Notes: generated by a model not told the origin, from the letters alone. Shown: positions 18,351 to 27,520, counted from the stretch's first letter. The stretch: 64,000 bases of DNA from Lactobacillus xylocopicola (GCF_033096005.1 NZ_AP026803.1:1296001-1360000); one strand, 5' to 3'. A program made the numbers and translations.

Positions 18351-18379
18351 ATGTAATTAAGTATACAGCTTAATTACAT
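18351..18379. promoter_or_regulatory. 11-bp inverted repeat overlapping the SIR2 promoter
   Basis: ATGTAATTAAG (18351-18361) and CTTAATTACAT (18369-18379) form a perfect dyad around seven bases. The left arm contains the -35-like element of the SIR2-HerA promoter. It could be an operator; the locus encodes no obvious regulator. Confidence 0.5.
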
Positions 18380-18419
18380 AAAAATATCCTCTATATAAGC
18401 TTATAGAGGATATTTTTTT
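18380..18419 (-). terminator. Terminator of guaA
   Basis: AAAATATCCTCTATA pairs with TATAGAGGATATTTT; there is a T-run on the minus strand. It isolates the SIR2 promoter from guaA transcription. Confidence 0.88.
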
Positions 18420-18453
18420 ATACTGTTAATTACAGATTGCACATATGATGCTT

Positions 18454-20010
18454 TTATTCCCACTCAATCGTTGATGGTGGCTTGCTGGTTATGTCGTAGA
18501 CGACGCGGTTGACGTGGTCCACCTCGTTATTGATACGAGTTGAGACCTTTTGCAAGACGTCCCAGGGCAGGCGGGCAAAGTCGGCGGTCATGCCATCAAC
18601 CGAGATCACAGCCCGGATACCAATGGTGTAGTCGTAGGTGCGGCCATCGCCCATCACGCCGACCGACTTAATGCCGGGTAGCACTGTGAAGTACTGCCAG
18701 ACTTCTTCTTCAAGACCTGCGTTTTTAATTTCGGCGCGCAAAATAGCATCGCTCTTGCGGACTAACTCTAGTTTGTCTTCAGTTACTTCACCAAGGACCC
18801 GGATACCGAGTCCCGGACCAGGAAAAGGCTGCCGCCAGACTAGGTCGTGAGGAATGCCGAGCTTTTCGCCTAAGACCCGCACCTCATCCTTAAAGAGCTT
18901 GCGCAGCGGCTCGATTAGCTGGAAGTGCATGTCCTTGGGGAGGCCACCAACATTGTGGTGAGACTTAATGGTCTGAGCCGTATTCGTACCGCTCTCAATC
19001 ACGTCGGTATAGAGTGTGCCCTGGGCCAAGAAGTCCACATTGTGCAGCTTTTGCGCCTCTTCGTTAAAGACCTCAATGAATTCTTTGCCAATAATCTTAC
19101 GCTTCTGCTCCGGATCAGTAACACCTGCAAGCTTGCCTAAGAAGCGGTCTTGTGCATTCACCCGGATGATGTTCACGCCGAGGTCACGCTTTAGCGCTGC
19201 CATCACTTCGTCGCCCTCGTTCTGGCGGAGCATCCCGTGATCAACAAAGATTGCGGTCAGCTGATTGCCAATCGCCTTGTGCAAAAGAGTGGCCGTGACG
19301 CTCGAATCGACGCCGCCAGACAGCCCTAAGATGACCTTTTTGTCGCCGAGGGTCTTTTTGATGTCGGCAACCTGCAGGCCAATGAAGTCATCCATCGTCC
19401 AGTTAGCGTGCGCACCACAGACCTTGAAAGCAAAGTTACGCAAGATGTCCAAGCCATATTGGGTATTGCGTACTTCGGCGTGGAACTGAATGCCATAGAA
19501 CTTTTTGCTATCGTTAGCAATGGCAGCAATGGGACAGTTTATGCTGGAAGCAACCGTTGTAAAGCCTTCCGGCGCCTGCTTAACTAAGTCACCATGGCTC
19601 ATCCAGACATATTCTTTTTGCGGCAGATCACTGAACAGCACGCTGTTTTGGTCCTCAACCTGAATATCGGCGCGACCGTATTCAGAGTTGTCCGCCGGCT
19701 CGACCTCGCCATTGAGATAATATGACATCAGCTGCATACCGTAACAAATTCCCAGAATTGGGATTCCCAATTCAAAGATTCCCGGATCAACCTTCAAAGC
19801 ACCCTCAGCATAGATACTGTTAGGGCCGCCAGAAAAGATGATGCCCTTGGGGCTGATTTCCTTAATCTTTTCAATGCTAATGTCGTGCGGCAATAATTCC
19901 GAATAAATACCGAAATCTCGCAAGCGGCGAGTAATCAGTTGGTTATACTGACTCCCAAAATCTAAAACAATAATCTCATCAAAGTCGTGAACATGATTTT
20001 TCACTGCCAT
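18454..20010 (-). CDS. guaA: GMP synthase (glutamine-hydrolysing)
   Basis: Converts XMP to GMP with glutamine and ATP. The N-terminal class I amidotransferase domain ([24 protein letters not shown] with the nucleophilic Cys, HAEV near the catalytic His) is followed by the ATP pyrophosphatase P-loop LSGGVDSSV and the dimerisation domain ending PPSTIEWE. The frame is open to 20088, but the ATG at 20010 has AAAGGAG at the right distance and gives [18 protein letters not shown], the family N-terminus, 518 residues. A promoter candidate is TTGACC-17 bp-TACAGT on the minus strand. No riboswitch is seen in its leader, unlike xpt nearby. Confidence 0.97.
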   Translation of the reverse strand: MAVKNHVHDFDEIIVLDFGSQYNQLITRRLRDFGIYSELLPHDISIEKIKEISPKGIIFSGGPNSIYAEGALKVDPGIFELGIPILGICYGMQLMSYYLNGEVEPADNSEYGRADIQVEDQNSVLFSDLPQKEYVWMSHGDLVKQAPEGFTTVASSINCPIAAIANDSKKFYGIQFHAEVRNTQYGLDILRNFAFKVCGAHANWTMDDFIGLQVADIKKTLGDKKVILGLSGGVDSSVTATLLHKAIGNQLTAIFVDHGMLRQNEGDEVMAALKRDLGVNIIRVNAQDRFLGKLAGVTDPEQKRKIIGKEFIEVFNEEAQKLHNVDFLAQGTLYTDVIESGTNTAQTIKSHHNVGGLPKDMHFQLIEPLRKLFKDEVRVLGEKLGIPHDLVWRQPFPGPGLGIRVLGEVTEDKLELVRKSDAILRAEIKNAGLEEEVWQYFTVLPGIKSVGVMGDGRTYDYTIGIRAVISVDGMTADFARLPWDVLQKVSTRINNEVDHVNRVVYDITSKPPSTIEWE

Positions 20011-20102
20011 CCGAGCTCCTTTACTAACAAACACTAAATCATTTAAACTGTAATAAAAATTGTTGTCTTGGTCAACTCTTTTAAGCAAAAATGCAGGTAT
20101 TT

Positions 20103-20138
20103 GCGAATTATTTCCTACCGATAAGCTGAATAATTCGC
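20103..20138. terminator. Hairpin with T-run on + strand between guaA and the membrane protein
   Basis: GCGAATTATT (20103-20112) and AATAATTCGC (20129-20138) are perfect arms with a 16-base loop, followed by CTTTTTG on the plus strand. It lies upstream of the guaA promoter and no plus-strand gene precedes it, so its role is unclear. The rest of 20011-20290 holds only promoter-like A/T-rich sequence. Confidence 0.5.
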
Positions 20139-20290
20139 CTTTTTGTTATAATAAATTTAATGTTCAGCAATTGTCACAACCACAACTATTTCACTTAAAT
20201 ACTGAATTGATAAAAATAACATCATTGTGGTAAAATTAATTACGCTTATTTTATTAGTTTTATTTCAACAAAATACAAGGAGTTTTTTAG

Positions 20291-21037
20291 ATGGCCAAAA
20301 AATATCTAAGCCAGCATTCTAGAACACGTCATACCTATCAATTTTTCAAAGAACGGCGTAATGACCCTAAATGGCATGATGATTATTTACGTATTCGTTC
20401 TTTACGCTTACGCTTATTTTTAATTCAAGGCATGGTAGTAATACTACTCGCAATAATTGGTGGTGCTTTTTTAAAACAGCATACTGCTAATCAGTCTCAG
20501 GTTCCAAGCAGCACTACTATCACTTCAACTAAACCCCACAAGACTAAAAAGAGCTCAATTGGTGAAAAAATCAAGAAAAATATGCGAGCCACTCAACATA
20601 CCATAACCAAATCCATCCCTTCTAATCATCGACAAACTAAAAAGAGTGACAACAAAACAATCGTAAGAAATTTTATTCTTCATCAAGGATATCAAATTGA
20701 GCCAAAATTAGTCGATAATGAGCCCATTGATAAAGCAATGGCCGACGGGAAAGCACCGCAAAATGCTGTTCATGACGGAGTCGTGACAGTGTACTTTGCT
20801 GATTCTTCAACAGTTATGGAGACCCTCTTAGGTAGCGACAATCCTAAGTTTGAATCACGATACTACATTACAGAAAATAAACTTGTGTTAGGAAAACACC
20901 GTATCCCATACAAAATCAATGGGACGCAGGTGCTTTTTAAAAAATGGCTTGAAAATTTTGACGGCCATGAATATACCTATGAATTCAAATCATATCCGGG
21001 AGCTAAACAATTAATCGATAGTAAACCCAAGCAATAG
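20291..21037 (+). CDS. Membrane-anchored extracytoplasmic protein of unknown function
   Basis: Not recognised. The 248-residue product has a basic N-terminus of about 40 residues, one hydrophobic helix (residues about 46-65, LFLIQGMVVILLAIIGGAFL), then a Ser/Thr/Lys-rich linker and a compact C-terminal domain from about residue 125 (IVRNFILHQGYQIEPKL, YTYEFKSYPGAKQLI). This is the layout of a type II membrane-anchored protein with an outside domain. The start is preceded by ACAAGGAG. It is followed by the xpt promoter and riboswitch, so it is a separate unit. A cell-wall or lipoprotein-like accessory role is possible, but nothing in the sequence proves it. Confidence 0.7.
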   Translation: MAKKYLSQHSRTRHTYQFFKERRNDPKWHDDYLRIRSLRLRLFLIQGMVVILLAIIGGAFLKQHTANQSQVPSSTTITSTKPHKTKKSSIGEKIKKNMRATQHTITKSIPSNHRQTKKSDNKTIVRNFILHQGYQIEPKLVDNEPIDKAMADGKAPQNAVHDGVVTVYFADSSTVMETLLGSDNPKFESRYYITENKLVLGKHRIPYKINGTQVLFKKWLENFDGHEYTYEFKSYPGAKQLIDSKPKQ

Positions 21038-21074
21038 CTTTAGAATAAGTTTAAATAACGGATATATCTTAATC

Positions 21075-21104
21075 TTGCGCAAGCTCTTTTTATTGTGTTA
21101 GAAT
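21075..21104 (+). promoter_or_regulatory. Promoter of the xpt-pbuX operon
   Basis: TTGCGC (21075-21080) and TAGAAT (21099-21104) with an 18-bp spacer, about 20 bases before the riboswitch aptamer. Confidence 0.55.
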
Positions 21105-21125
21105 GCATTCATTAAGTAAATACAG

Positions 21126-21264
21126 ATCTATATATTGCCGAGATAGGGTCGGCAGTTTCTACTCAGAACCGTAAATTCTGAACTATGGATAATCCAGCAA
21201 ATAACAGCCCAGTGGCTGCTAACAGAGGCTTCTTTACCATAGTACGGTAGAGAGGTCTTTTTTT
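21126..21264 (+). promoter_or_regulatory. Purine (guanine-type) riboswitch with terminator
   Basis: The aptamer at 21126-21190 has P1 arms ATCTATA / TATGGAT, a P2 GCCGAG...GTCGGC stem, the conserved core TTTCTAC, and a P3 hairpin TCAGAACCGTAAATTCTGA. The joining base after P3 in ACTATGG is C, the position that selects guanine; adenine riboswitches carry U. The expression platform is a 12-bp stem (21227-21238 with 21246-21257) followed by seven T residues, ending just before the xpt ribosome binding site. Guanine binding should favour the terminator and switch off xpt and pbuX. Confidence 0.93.
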
Positions 21265-21276
21265 GAGGAGGAAATC

Positions 21277-21855
21277 GTGAAGTTATTAGAAGATCGCATT
21301 CGGCGTGACGGGGACGTTTTACCCGGAAATGTACTGAAAATCAACTCGTTTTTGAACCATCAGGTCGACCCTGAGCTGATGATGGCCGCAGGGCAAGAAT
21401 TCGCGCGTTTATTTAAGGACAGTGGCGTCACTAAAGTTCTGACTTGTGAAGCCTCGGGGATTGCTCCGGGCGTCATGGCCGCCTATGAACTGCACGTGCC
21501 GATGGTCTTTGCCCGCAAGAAAAAACCTGCCACACTCAATGACGCTGTCTACTGGGCTGACGTATATTCCTACACCAAGAAGGTGACCAATCAGATCTGT
21601 GTTGAACAGAAATTTTTGCACAATGACGACAAGCTACTCATTATCGATGACTTTCTTGCTAACGGTGAAGCCGTCAAAGGCATGATTAGTGTAGCCCAGC
21701 AGGCTAACGCCCAGGTTGTGGGGGTTGGCGTGGTCGTCGCTAAGACTTTCCAGGGCGGCACAGCTTGGCTTAAGGAACACAACGTTCGCCTTGAAGCCTT
21801 GGCCAAAATCGCTAGCCTGGCTGATGGTCAAGTTCATTTTGCAGGTGAGCAGTAA
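21277..21855 (+). CDS. xpt: Xanthine phosphoribosyltransferase
   Basis: Salvages xanthine (and to a lesser degree guanine) with PRPP to the nucleotide. 192 residues beginning MKLLEDRIRRDGDVLPGNVLKINSFLNHQVDP, in outline the Xpt N-terminus. The PRPP-binding loop is LLIIDDFLANGEA. Translation begins at GTG (21277) with a GAGGAGG site directly after the riboswitch terminator. The stop overlaps the pbuX start (TAATG), so uptake and salvage are coupled. Regulated by the guanine riboswitch in its leader. PRPP comes from prs at 56 kb. Confidence 0.96.
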   Translation: MKLLEDRIRRDGDVLPGNVLKINSFLNHQVDPELMMAAGQEFARLFKDSGVTKVLTCEASGIAPGVMAAYELHVPMVFARKKKPATLNDAVYWADVYSYTKKVTNQICVEQKFLHNDDKLLIIDDFLANGEAVKGMISVAQQANAQVVGVGVVVAKTFQGGTAWLKEHNVRLEALAKIASLADGQVHFAGEQ

Positions 21856-23159
21856 TGCAGTCAAAGGAAGTTAGCCACCAAAAAGCAGCCGTTCTAGGAC
21901 TACAACACCTCCTAGCAATGTATTCTGGAGCTGTAGCCGTGCCCCTGTTAATTGGTAGTGCCCTGCACTTTTCCGCCGCACAGCTGACTTACTTAGTCTC
22001 AATCGACATTTTCATGTGCGGTCTAGCCACCCTGCTCCAGCTTTTGACCAATAAGTTTTTTGGTATTGGTTTCCCTGTAGTCCTGGGCTGTGCCATTCAG
22101 GCAGTGGCACCATTGCAAATGATCGGGCAGAAGTTTTCGATTAATGACATGTATGGCGCAATCATCGCTGCAGGCATTTTTGTTCTGCTGATTGCGGGTA
22201 TTTTTGCCAAAATCAAGCAATTTTTTCCGCCCGTAGTCACGGGCACCCTAATTACTACCATTGGCCTCACACTTATTCCAGTCGCTGTCCAAAATATGGG
22301 CGGGGGCAACGTTGCAGCTAAAAGTTTTGGCAGTGGCCAAAATCTCATCTTGGCCTTCTGCACCATGTTTATTATTCTAGCATTAGAGATTTGGACCAAG
22401 GGCTTCTTGAAGTCGATTTCGGTTTTGCTGGGATTGATTGCTGGCACAGTTATTGCCGCTTTGATGGGACTAGTCTCATTTCAACCCGTACTGGCAGCCT
22501 CCTGGTTCCACCTACCTCAGCTCTTTTACTTCGGTATGCCCCACTTTGAATGGTCATCGAGCCTGACCATGATCATTATTGCTCTGGTATCAATGATTGA
22601 ATCGACTGGCGTCTTTTTCGCTACAGGCGACCTACTGCACCACCAAGTCACCGAGGAAGACCTGAAAAAGGGCTATCGCGCAGAAGGACTGGCCCAAATT
22701 CTGGGTGGCCTTTTCAATGCTTTTCCCTACACGACTTTTTCCCAAAATGTTGGCTTATTACAATTATCAGGTATTAAAACTAAACGCCCAATCTACTGGG
22801 CCGGTGGCCTGCTCATGGTCATGGGGCTCTTACCCAAAATCGGTGCATTGGTAACCATTATTCCAACGCCTGTACTGGGTGGCGCTATGCTTGTTATGTT
22901 TACCATGATTGCCGTCCAGGGTATTAAAACCTTGACTCAGGTTGACCTAAGTGTGAACAATAATGTCTTAATCATTGCCATTTCGATTGGTCTGGGGCTC
23001 GGTGTCACTATTTACCCCCAATTCTTCCAGAATCTGCCGGCTACCGTGCAATTATTCTTGGGCAATGGCATTGTGATCACCAGCCTGTCGGCTACAACCC
23101 TAAACTTGTTGCTTAATGGCATTAACGGCAAGACAGGTTCATCAACTAAAACTTCATAA
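21855..23159 (+). CDS. pbuX: Xanthine permease (NCS2 family)
   Basis: Purine transporter of the nucleobase-cation symporter 2 family, 434 residues with about twelve to fourteen membrane segments. Family features are visible: GLQHLLAMYSGAVAVPLLIG at the N-terminus, the FFPPVVTGTLITTIGLTLIPVA segment in part, and the AFPYTTFSQNVGLLQLSGI motif. It is translationally coupled to xpt and shares the guanine riboswitch, the classical xpt-pbuX arrangement. Xanthine is the likely substrate, although uracil/xanthine members of the family look alike. Confidence 0.93.
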   Translation: MQSKEVSHQKAAVLGLQHLLAMYSGAVAVPLLIGSALHFSAAQLTYLVSIDIFMCGLATLLQLLTNKFFGIGFPVVLGCAIQAVAPLQMIGQKFSINDMYGAIIAAGIFVLLIAGIFAKIKQFFPPVVTGTLITTIGLTLIPVAVQNMGGGNVAAKSFGSGQNLILAFCTMFIILALEIWTKGFLKSISVLLGLIAGTVIAALMGLVSFQPVLAASWFHLPQLFYFGMPHFEWSSSLTMIIIALVSMIESTGVFFATGDLLHHQVTEEDLKKGYRAEGLAQILGGLFNAFPYTTFSQNVGLLQLSGIKTKRPIYWAGGLLMVMGLLPKIGALVTIIPTPVLGGAMLVMFTMIAVQGIKTLTQVDLSVNNNVLIIAISIGLGLGVTIYPQFFQNLPATVQLFLGNGIVITSLSATTLNLLLNGINGKTGSSTKTS

Positions 23160-23173
23160 AATCTGCTAATTAC

Positions 23174-23211
23174 AAAAAGCACTGCTCATTCACTATGAAC
23201 AGTGCTTTTTT
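23174..23211 (+). terminator. Terminator of xpt-pbuX
   Basis: AAAAAGCACTG(C)TCAT pairs with ATGA(A)CAGTGCTTTTT, followed by Ts. Confidence 0.85.
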
Positions 23212-23255
23212 GCTCGCAAGTCGGTCTAGCAAGTTACGGACAGGGTCTGCACCCA

Positions 23256-24179
23256 CTAATCGACTTTAATTATGCTGTTTAAGATGGCAGTATCTACCGC
23301 TCGCTTGGACCTCCGCTGCTGGTTTAGCAGACCTTTTTGCGTCAACAAACAAGTCGGCGCGGCAAGCATCCGCAGTCCGACCGCCTTAAATTTAGGATCG
23401 TCAATCTGGTCAGTGTACTTCATGATACCGATCGCTGTCATAAAAATTAAAAAGGCCTGCGCTTCTTCATGGACCTCTACCTGCAGTCCACTACTGGAAT
23501 ACCCATCTAAAAAGGCCTCAATCAGTTCCTTATCCAATTCGAAGTCTTGGTAAAAGAGCTTAACAAAATCTAAGTAGTTAACGCCTAGGCGAGCCCGCTC
23601 AAAGTCAATCAAAACCAGGCTGCCGGCAACGTACTGGTAATTACGCACACCCACATCGCCATGCAAGACATACCGACTATTGGACTGGATATCAGCCGCA
23701 ATTGGTGCTTCAAGCTTGCTAAAGGCGTCAAAAAGTTCTTCAAACTTGTCTCTCACATCTTGATCTTTTAAGTTGGCAATATCACCCTGAGCTTTAACAA
23801 AAAGAGCAGCAGAAGATACGATGCCCGGAAATGGTTTTACTTGCCGATGAAAGTCGGCCAGTCGCTCACCCATCGTGTGAGCCACCTGCGGTGTAATTTG
23901 ACCGGTTAGAGCAACTGGTGCCAGGTCAGTCATTACCAGAGCAAATAAGTCTGCGCCCTCAAGCCTGAACCATTCGAGCACCCTTGAGTTAAGTTGTTGG
24001 TTGACCGCCTTTTCTGTTTGCAGTTTGCGGAGTTGGGCAAAGACCTTCACGAAGACTTGCCGATTGTACTTTTGGCTATAGCCGACCAAGGTGTGATTAA
24101 GTGATTCGTGATCAATCAGGTTTAAATCGGCAATCAGCCGGTCCTCCAGAAGCTGCTTAAGTTTAAGCTTTTTTTCCAT
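23256..24179 (-). CDS. Aminoglycoside-phosphotransferase-like kinase
   Basis: Protein of the APH/choline kinase-like fold, 307 residues. The catalytic loop LHGDVGVRNYQYV (Asp and Asn of HGDxxxxN) lies near residue 182, and the metal-binding LIDFERA segment follows about 15 residues later. The substrate is not identifiable; relatives act on antibiotics, choline, homoserine or other small molecules. It starts 24 bases after an ABC exporter gene and is very probably in its transcript. An exporter plus a modifying kinase suggests resistance to, or handling of, a small molecule, but this is inference. Confidence 0.78.
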   Translation of the reverse strand: MEKKLKLKQLLEDRLIADLNLIDHESLNHTLVGYSQKYNRQVFVKVFAQLRKLQTEKAVNQQLNSRVLEWFRLEGADLFALVMTDLAPVALTGQITPQVAHTMGERLADFHRQVKPFPGIVSSAALFVKAQGDIANLKDQDVRDKFEELFDAFSKLEAPIAADIQSNSRYVLHGDVGVRNYQYVAGSLVLIDFERARLGVNYLDFVKLFYQDFELDKELIEAFLDGYSSSGLQVEVHEEAQAFLIFMTAIGIMKYTDQIDDPKFKAVGLRMLAAPTCLLTQKGLLNQQRRSKRAVDTAILNSIIKVD

Positions 24180-24203
24180 AATGTTGTCCTCTGGCTAAAA
24201 TTA

Positions 24204-25778
24204 CTAAACATAGTCGTTAAAGTCAAGCACCTGGTCATAATGAGTTAATTCTCCTGGCTCGTAGTGGTGGATGACTTCGATAAAGGTGCGGTTGGAATTA
24301 AACAAGTAGTCGTGCACCTGCCGAGATGTCGCCTGGTCGAGCGAGGCGTTGACCTCATCGAGCAGGAGAACCGGCCGCTGGGACAGGATTGCCCGGGCGA
24401 GTTCAATTCTTGACAGTTGGCCGCCCGATAGTTGGTCAGCGTTATCGCCCAGCTGATAGTTTAGACCCTTGTCTGCCACTAATTCACCTAAGCCCACACC
24501 CTCACAGACTGCTAGGACGTCTTCTTGCGGGAGCTTGACGCCCAAGGTAAGATTGAACCACAACGAATCCGCGAAGATCACGGCGCTTTGGCTGGAATAG
24601 GCGAAAAGCTCAGTAAATTCACCTGCCCTTACTTGCTGGTAATCAAGCACGATTTGATCGGCCTGACCGTATTCACCATACAATAAAAACTGTAGCAAAG
24701 TTGACTTACCTGCACCAGATGGTCCAATCACGGCTACCTTTTGCCCGGCTTTCACATCAAAAGCAATATTGCGGGCCAGCGTCTTCTCCTGCCTAGTCAG
24801 GGTTAGACCGTCAACTTCCATTTCGGCAAATTGATCAACTACTGGCATTGAGTTCTCTTGATAGCTTTCAGCCTTTCGGGAAAGTTGATCAATCCGCTCC
24901 ACAATCCCCTTAGTGGTAGACAGGTTATTGCGTTCATTGAGAATTTGCAGGATAGGATTAACAAAAGAATTCGACAATTGTAGCACGCCAAATAGTGCGC
25001 CGAGGGTGGTAAAGCCCTTAATAACCAAAACGATGCCAACAGCAAAGGGAATTAAGAAGGTTCCGCCCATCACGATAATACTAAGATAGGCATTAGTATT
25101 GTCTTTCAAGAGGTTCATTTTAGCCAACTTGGCTTCTAGCAGCTTAATAACGGTCTGGTTGCGCGCAACCGCCTGCTCCTGCCGCTGATAAAGATTAAAA
25201 GTTTCCGTCCCGGCTAGCGTATTTTTAGTTTGGTTGACGTATTGATCGCTAGCCTTAGTCCATTCAGCAGAAGCATTTTGAATTGGCTTCTGCAAAAAGT
25301 TAGAAGCAATCATCGGAAGCAGTGAACCGGCAAAGAACATAATCGTTAAAACTGGATTCAAGTAGAGTGCGTAGCTCAAGGCCAGCACCACGGTATACAA
25401 TTGAGTCAAAATTGCCAGTTCCGCCCCATAGCGATTGGTCTCCAGCAGCTTAAAGTCGTTGGTCAAAAAGCCTAAATTGTTTGTATCTTCGCTATCGCTT
25501 ATGAGCATCCCCTTGAGTACCTTGCTCCGCAACTTCATATTGGTCTGTTTAATGGCATCGGCTTTTAGGTAATTAAACAATAAATTAGCCAGTAAGACCA
25601 GCACTAGGCCCAGCAAAACTTGCCCAATCAGCTGTGGCATCTTGCTGAACTCATGAGCAGTTGCCATATTAGTCAGCGACCCGACCATGTAGGCAATAAT
25701 AATGCTTTGAGCACTATAAATAAGCCCAAAAACATTCAGCCAGAAAAATCTAATGTGCGAGTAGTTTTGAAAAATCAT
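24204..25778 (-). CDS. ABC exporter with fused membrane and ATPase domains
   Basis: Half-transporter of 524 residues. The membrane domain covers about residues 1-305 with six hydrophobic segments. The ATPase domain shows Walker A GPSGAGKST, the signature LSGGQLSRIELARAI and Walker B VLLLDEVNASLD, the last a slightly unusual form with the catalytic Glu retained. Start ATG at 25778 follows GGAGGGCAAAGG. It is first in a two-gene unit with the APH-like kinase. The promoter region has two direct repeats 21 bp apart, the same arrangement as the ABC operon at 55.9 kb. The exported substrate is unknown; a homodimeric peptide or drug exporter is most likely. Confidence 0.85.
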   Translation of the reverse strand: MIFQNYSHIRFFWLNVFGLIYSAQSIIIAYMVGSLTNMATAHEFSKMPQLIGQVLLGLVLVLLANLLFNYLKADAIKQTNMKLRSKVLKGMLISDSEDTNNLGFLTNDFKLLETNRYGAELAILTQLYTVVLALSYALYLNPVLTIMFFAGSLLPMIASNFLQKPIQNASAEWTKASDQYVNQTKNTLAGTETFNLYQRQEQAVARNQTVIKLLEAKLAKMNLLKDNTNAYLSIIVMGGTFLIPFAVGIVLVIKGFTTLGALFGVLQLSNSFVNPILQILNERNNLSTTKGIVERIDQLSRKAESYQENSMPVVDQFAEMEVDGLTLTRQEKTLARNIAFDVKAGQKVAVIGPSGAGKSTLLQFLLYGEYGQADQIVLDYQQVRAGEFTELFAYSSQSAVIFADSLWFNLTLGVKLPQEDVLAVCEGVGLGELVADKGLNYQLGDNADQLSGGQLSRIELARAILSQRPVLLLDEVNASLDQATSRQVHDYLFNSNRTFIEVIHHYEPGELTHYDQVLDFNDYV

Positions 25779-25861
25779 CCTTTGCCCTCCAATAAGGTTT
25801 GGTATGTCCTACACTTACTAATTATTAAACGTTAAGCTTTTTATAAAAGCTAGCTCATTTT

Positions 25862-25893
25862 AGTAAGCGGTCGCATTTGCTGAGTAAGTGGTC
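25862..25893 (-). promoter_or_regulatory. Direct-repeat activator site in front of the ABC/kinase operon
   Basis: On the minus strand GACCACTTACT (25893-25883) and GACCGCTTACT (25872-25862) are direct repeats with starts 21 bp apart, followed after 16 bases by TATAAA. The proximal repeat sits where a -35 box would be. The same layout occurs at 55979-55948. The rest of 25779-26053 is A/T-rich leader and the pepD promoter region. Confidence 0.55.
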
Positions 25894-26053
25894 AAAGTTG
25901 AAGCAGTAAACGAGCTCCTTGCCCAAAATCCGAAATTACTTCGTCTTGTTCAACTAACAGAAATATTTTAAGAAAGATTACGCCAGATCTTTGCAAACAC
26001 CCGCTGTTTTCTAATACAATAGGAAATAAGAAAATTTGAAAGGACCAATTTTT

Positions 26054-27469
26054 ATGAAACAAACAGAATGTACGACAATTCTAGTCGGCAAGGACGCTTC
26101 TCTTGACGGCTCAACGATGATAGCCAGAAGTGAGGACGGCGGCCGCGAGATTATTCCCGAGGGCTTTGAACTGGTAACCCCAGACAAACAACCCCAGCAC
26201 TACGAAAGTGTCATCAGTCACCAGAAGATTGATGATGCCGATTTGCCAGCTAATCCATTGCGCTACACTAGTGCGCCTGACGTGTCCGGTGAAAGTGGCA
26301 TTTGGGCTGCTGCCGGCATTAATGCTGCTAACGTAGCCATGACCGCAACCGAAACCATTACCACTAATGCCCGTATCCAGGGCATCGACCCCCTGGTTGA
26401 TCAAGGGGGGCTCGGTGAGGAAGACTTCGTTACCCTGACCCTGCCTTATTTACACAAGGCGGTCGACGGCGTTAAACGCGTGGGCTACCTGCTAGAAAAA
26501 TACGGTACTTATGAAATGAATGGGATGGCTTTTGCCGACCATGATGAAATCTGGTACCTCGAAACCATCGGTGGCCACCACTGGATTGCCCGCCGCATTC
26601 CCGATGATGCCTATGTCGTTGCCCCTAACCGGTTGAACATTGATGAATTTCACTTTGGTCAAGACGGCTTCATGGCCGCTGAAGGCTTAGAAAAGCTGAT
26701 CAAAGAATATCAGCTGAACCCTGATCGCAAGGGTTACAACATGCGGCACATTTTTGGTAGTTCAACGATTAAGGATGCCCACTACAATAACCCGCGTGCT
26801 TGGTTTGTTCACAATTACTTTGACCCAGAATTTGGGGGCCAGCCCAGTGACCAAGACCAGCCATTTATCTGCCATGCCAACCGCAAGATTAGCATTGAAG
26901 ACATTAAGTGGGTTGAAAGTTCCCACTACCAGGACACGCCATATGATCCATACGGCGACCAGGGTACGCCCGAGCAGAAGAAGACCTTTAGACCCGTCGG
27001 TCTTAACCGCAACTTCGAGACCCACATCCTTCAAGTCCGCAACAATGTGCCTGACGAAGTAGCTGGTGTGCAGTGGCTTTGCTTTGGACCGAATACCTTC
27101 AACAGTATGGTGCCGTTCTACACCAACATTAAGGATACTCCGGCCTGCTTCCAGACTGGTCCCAAGTTTGACCTCAAGCAGATTTTCTGGCTCAACAAGT
27201 TAGCGGCTCAACTCGGCGACACCAACTTCAAGGTCTATGGCGAACTTGAAACCGACTTTGAACAGAAATCGCTAGCCCAATGCCACTTCATTCAGCACGA
27301 AACCGATAAAAAGGTGGCCGAACTTTCAAGTAAAGAAGTTGAGGAAGCCTTGACCGCAGCCAACCAGAAAATGGCCGACCAAGTTTACAACAACACCGTA
27401 GAACTACTCGGCAACATGGTTAACGAAGGCCACAACCTGATGACCTTGAAATTTGATTTATTAGACTAA
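26054..27469 (+). CDS. pepD: C69-family dipeptidase
   Basis: Intracellular dipeptidase of peptidase family C69 (N-terminal nucleophile hydrolases), releasing amino acids from dipeptides. The protein begins MKQTECTTILVGKDAS, where the cysteine at residue 6 becomes the N-terminal nucleophile after autoprocessing. DGSTMIARSEDG follows. A TTG at 26036 would extend the frame, but the ATG at 26054 with AAAGGACC upstream fits the processing site, giving 471 residues. It is monocistronic and divergent from the ABC operon. Lactobacilli usually carry several paralogues; which one this is cannot be told here. Confidence 0.93.
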   Translation: MKQTECTTILVGKDASLDGSTMIARSEDGGREIIPEGFELVTPDKQPQHYESVISHQKIDDADLPANPLRYTSAPDVSGESGIWAAAGINAANVAMTATETITTNARIQGIDPLVDQGGLGEEDFVTLTLPYLHKAVDGVKRVGYLLEKYGTYEMNGMAFADHDEIWYLETIGGHHWIARRIPDDAYVVAPNRLNIDEFHFGQDGFMAAEGLEKLIKEYQLNPDRKGYNMRHIFGSSTIKDAHYNNPRAWFVHNYFDPEFGGQPSDQDQPFICHANRKISIEDIKWVESSHYQDTPYDPYGDQGTPEQKKTFRPVGLNRNFETHILQVRNNVPDEVAGVQWLCFGPNTFNSMVPFYTNIKDTPACFQTGPKFDLKQIFWLNKLAAQLGDTNFKVYGELETDFEQKSLAQCHFIQHETDKKVAELSSKEVEEALTAANQKMADQVYNNTVELLGNMVNEGHNLMTLKFDLLD

Positions 27470-27481
27470 CTTTTTAAGACC

Positions 27482-27520
27482 AAAAATAGCGACAAGTGAT
27501 TAGACTTGTCGCTATTTTTT
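27482..27520 (+). terminator. Terminator of pepD
   Basis: AAAAATAGCGACAAG pairs with CTTGTCGCTATTTTT across an eight-base loop. Confidence 0.88.

Noticed and set aside
20291..21037. The membrane-anchored unknown as part of the purine regulon
   Set aside because: The xpt promoter and the guanine riboswitch lie downstream of it, so the riboswitch cannot control it.
25862..25872. AGTAAGCGGTC as an ordinary CcpA (cre) site
   Set aside because: The second half of cre is missing. The 21-bp repetition and the fixed distance to a -10 box are better explained by a direct-repeat activator, although cre cannot be fully excluded.
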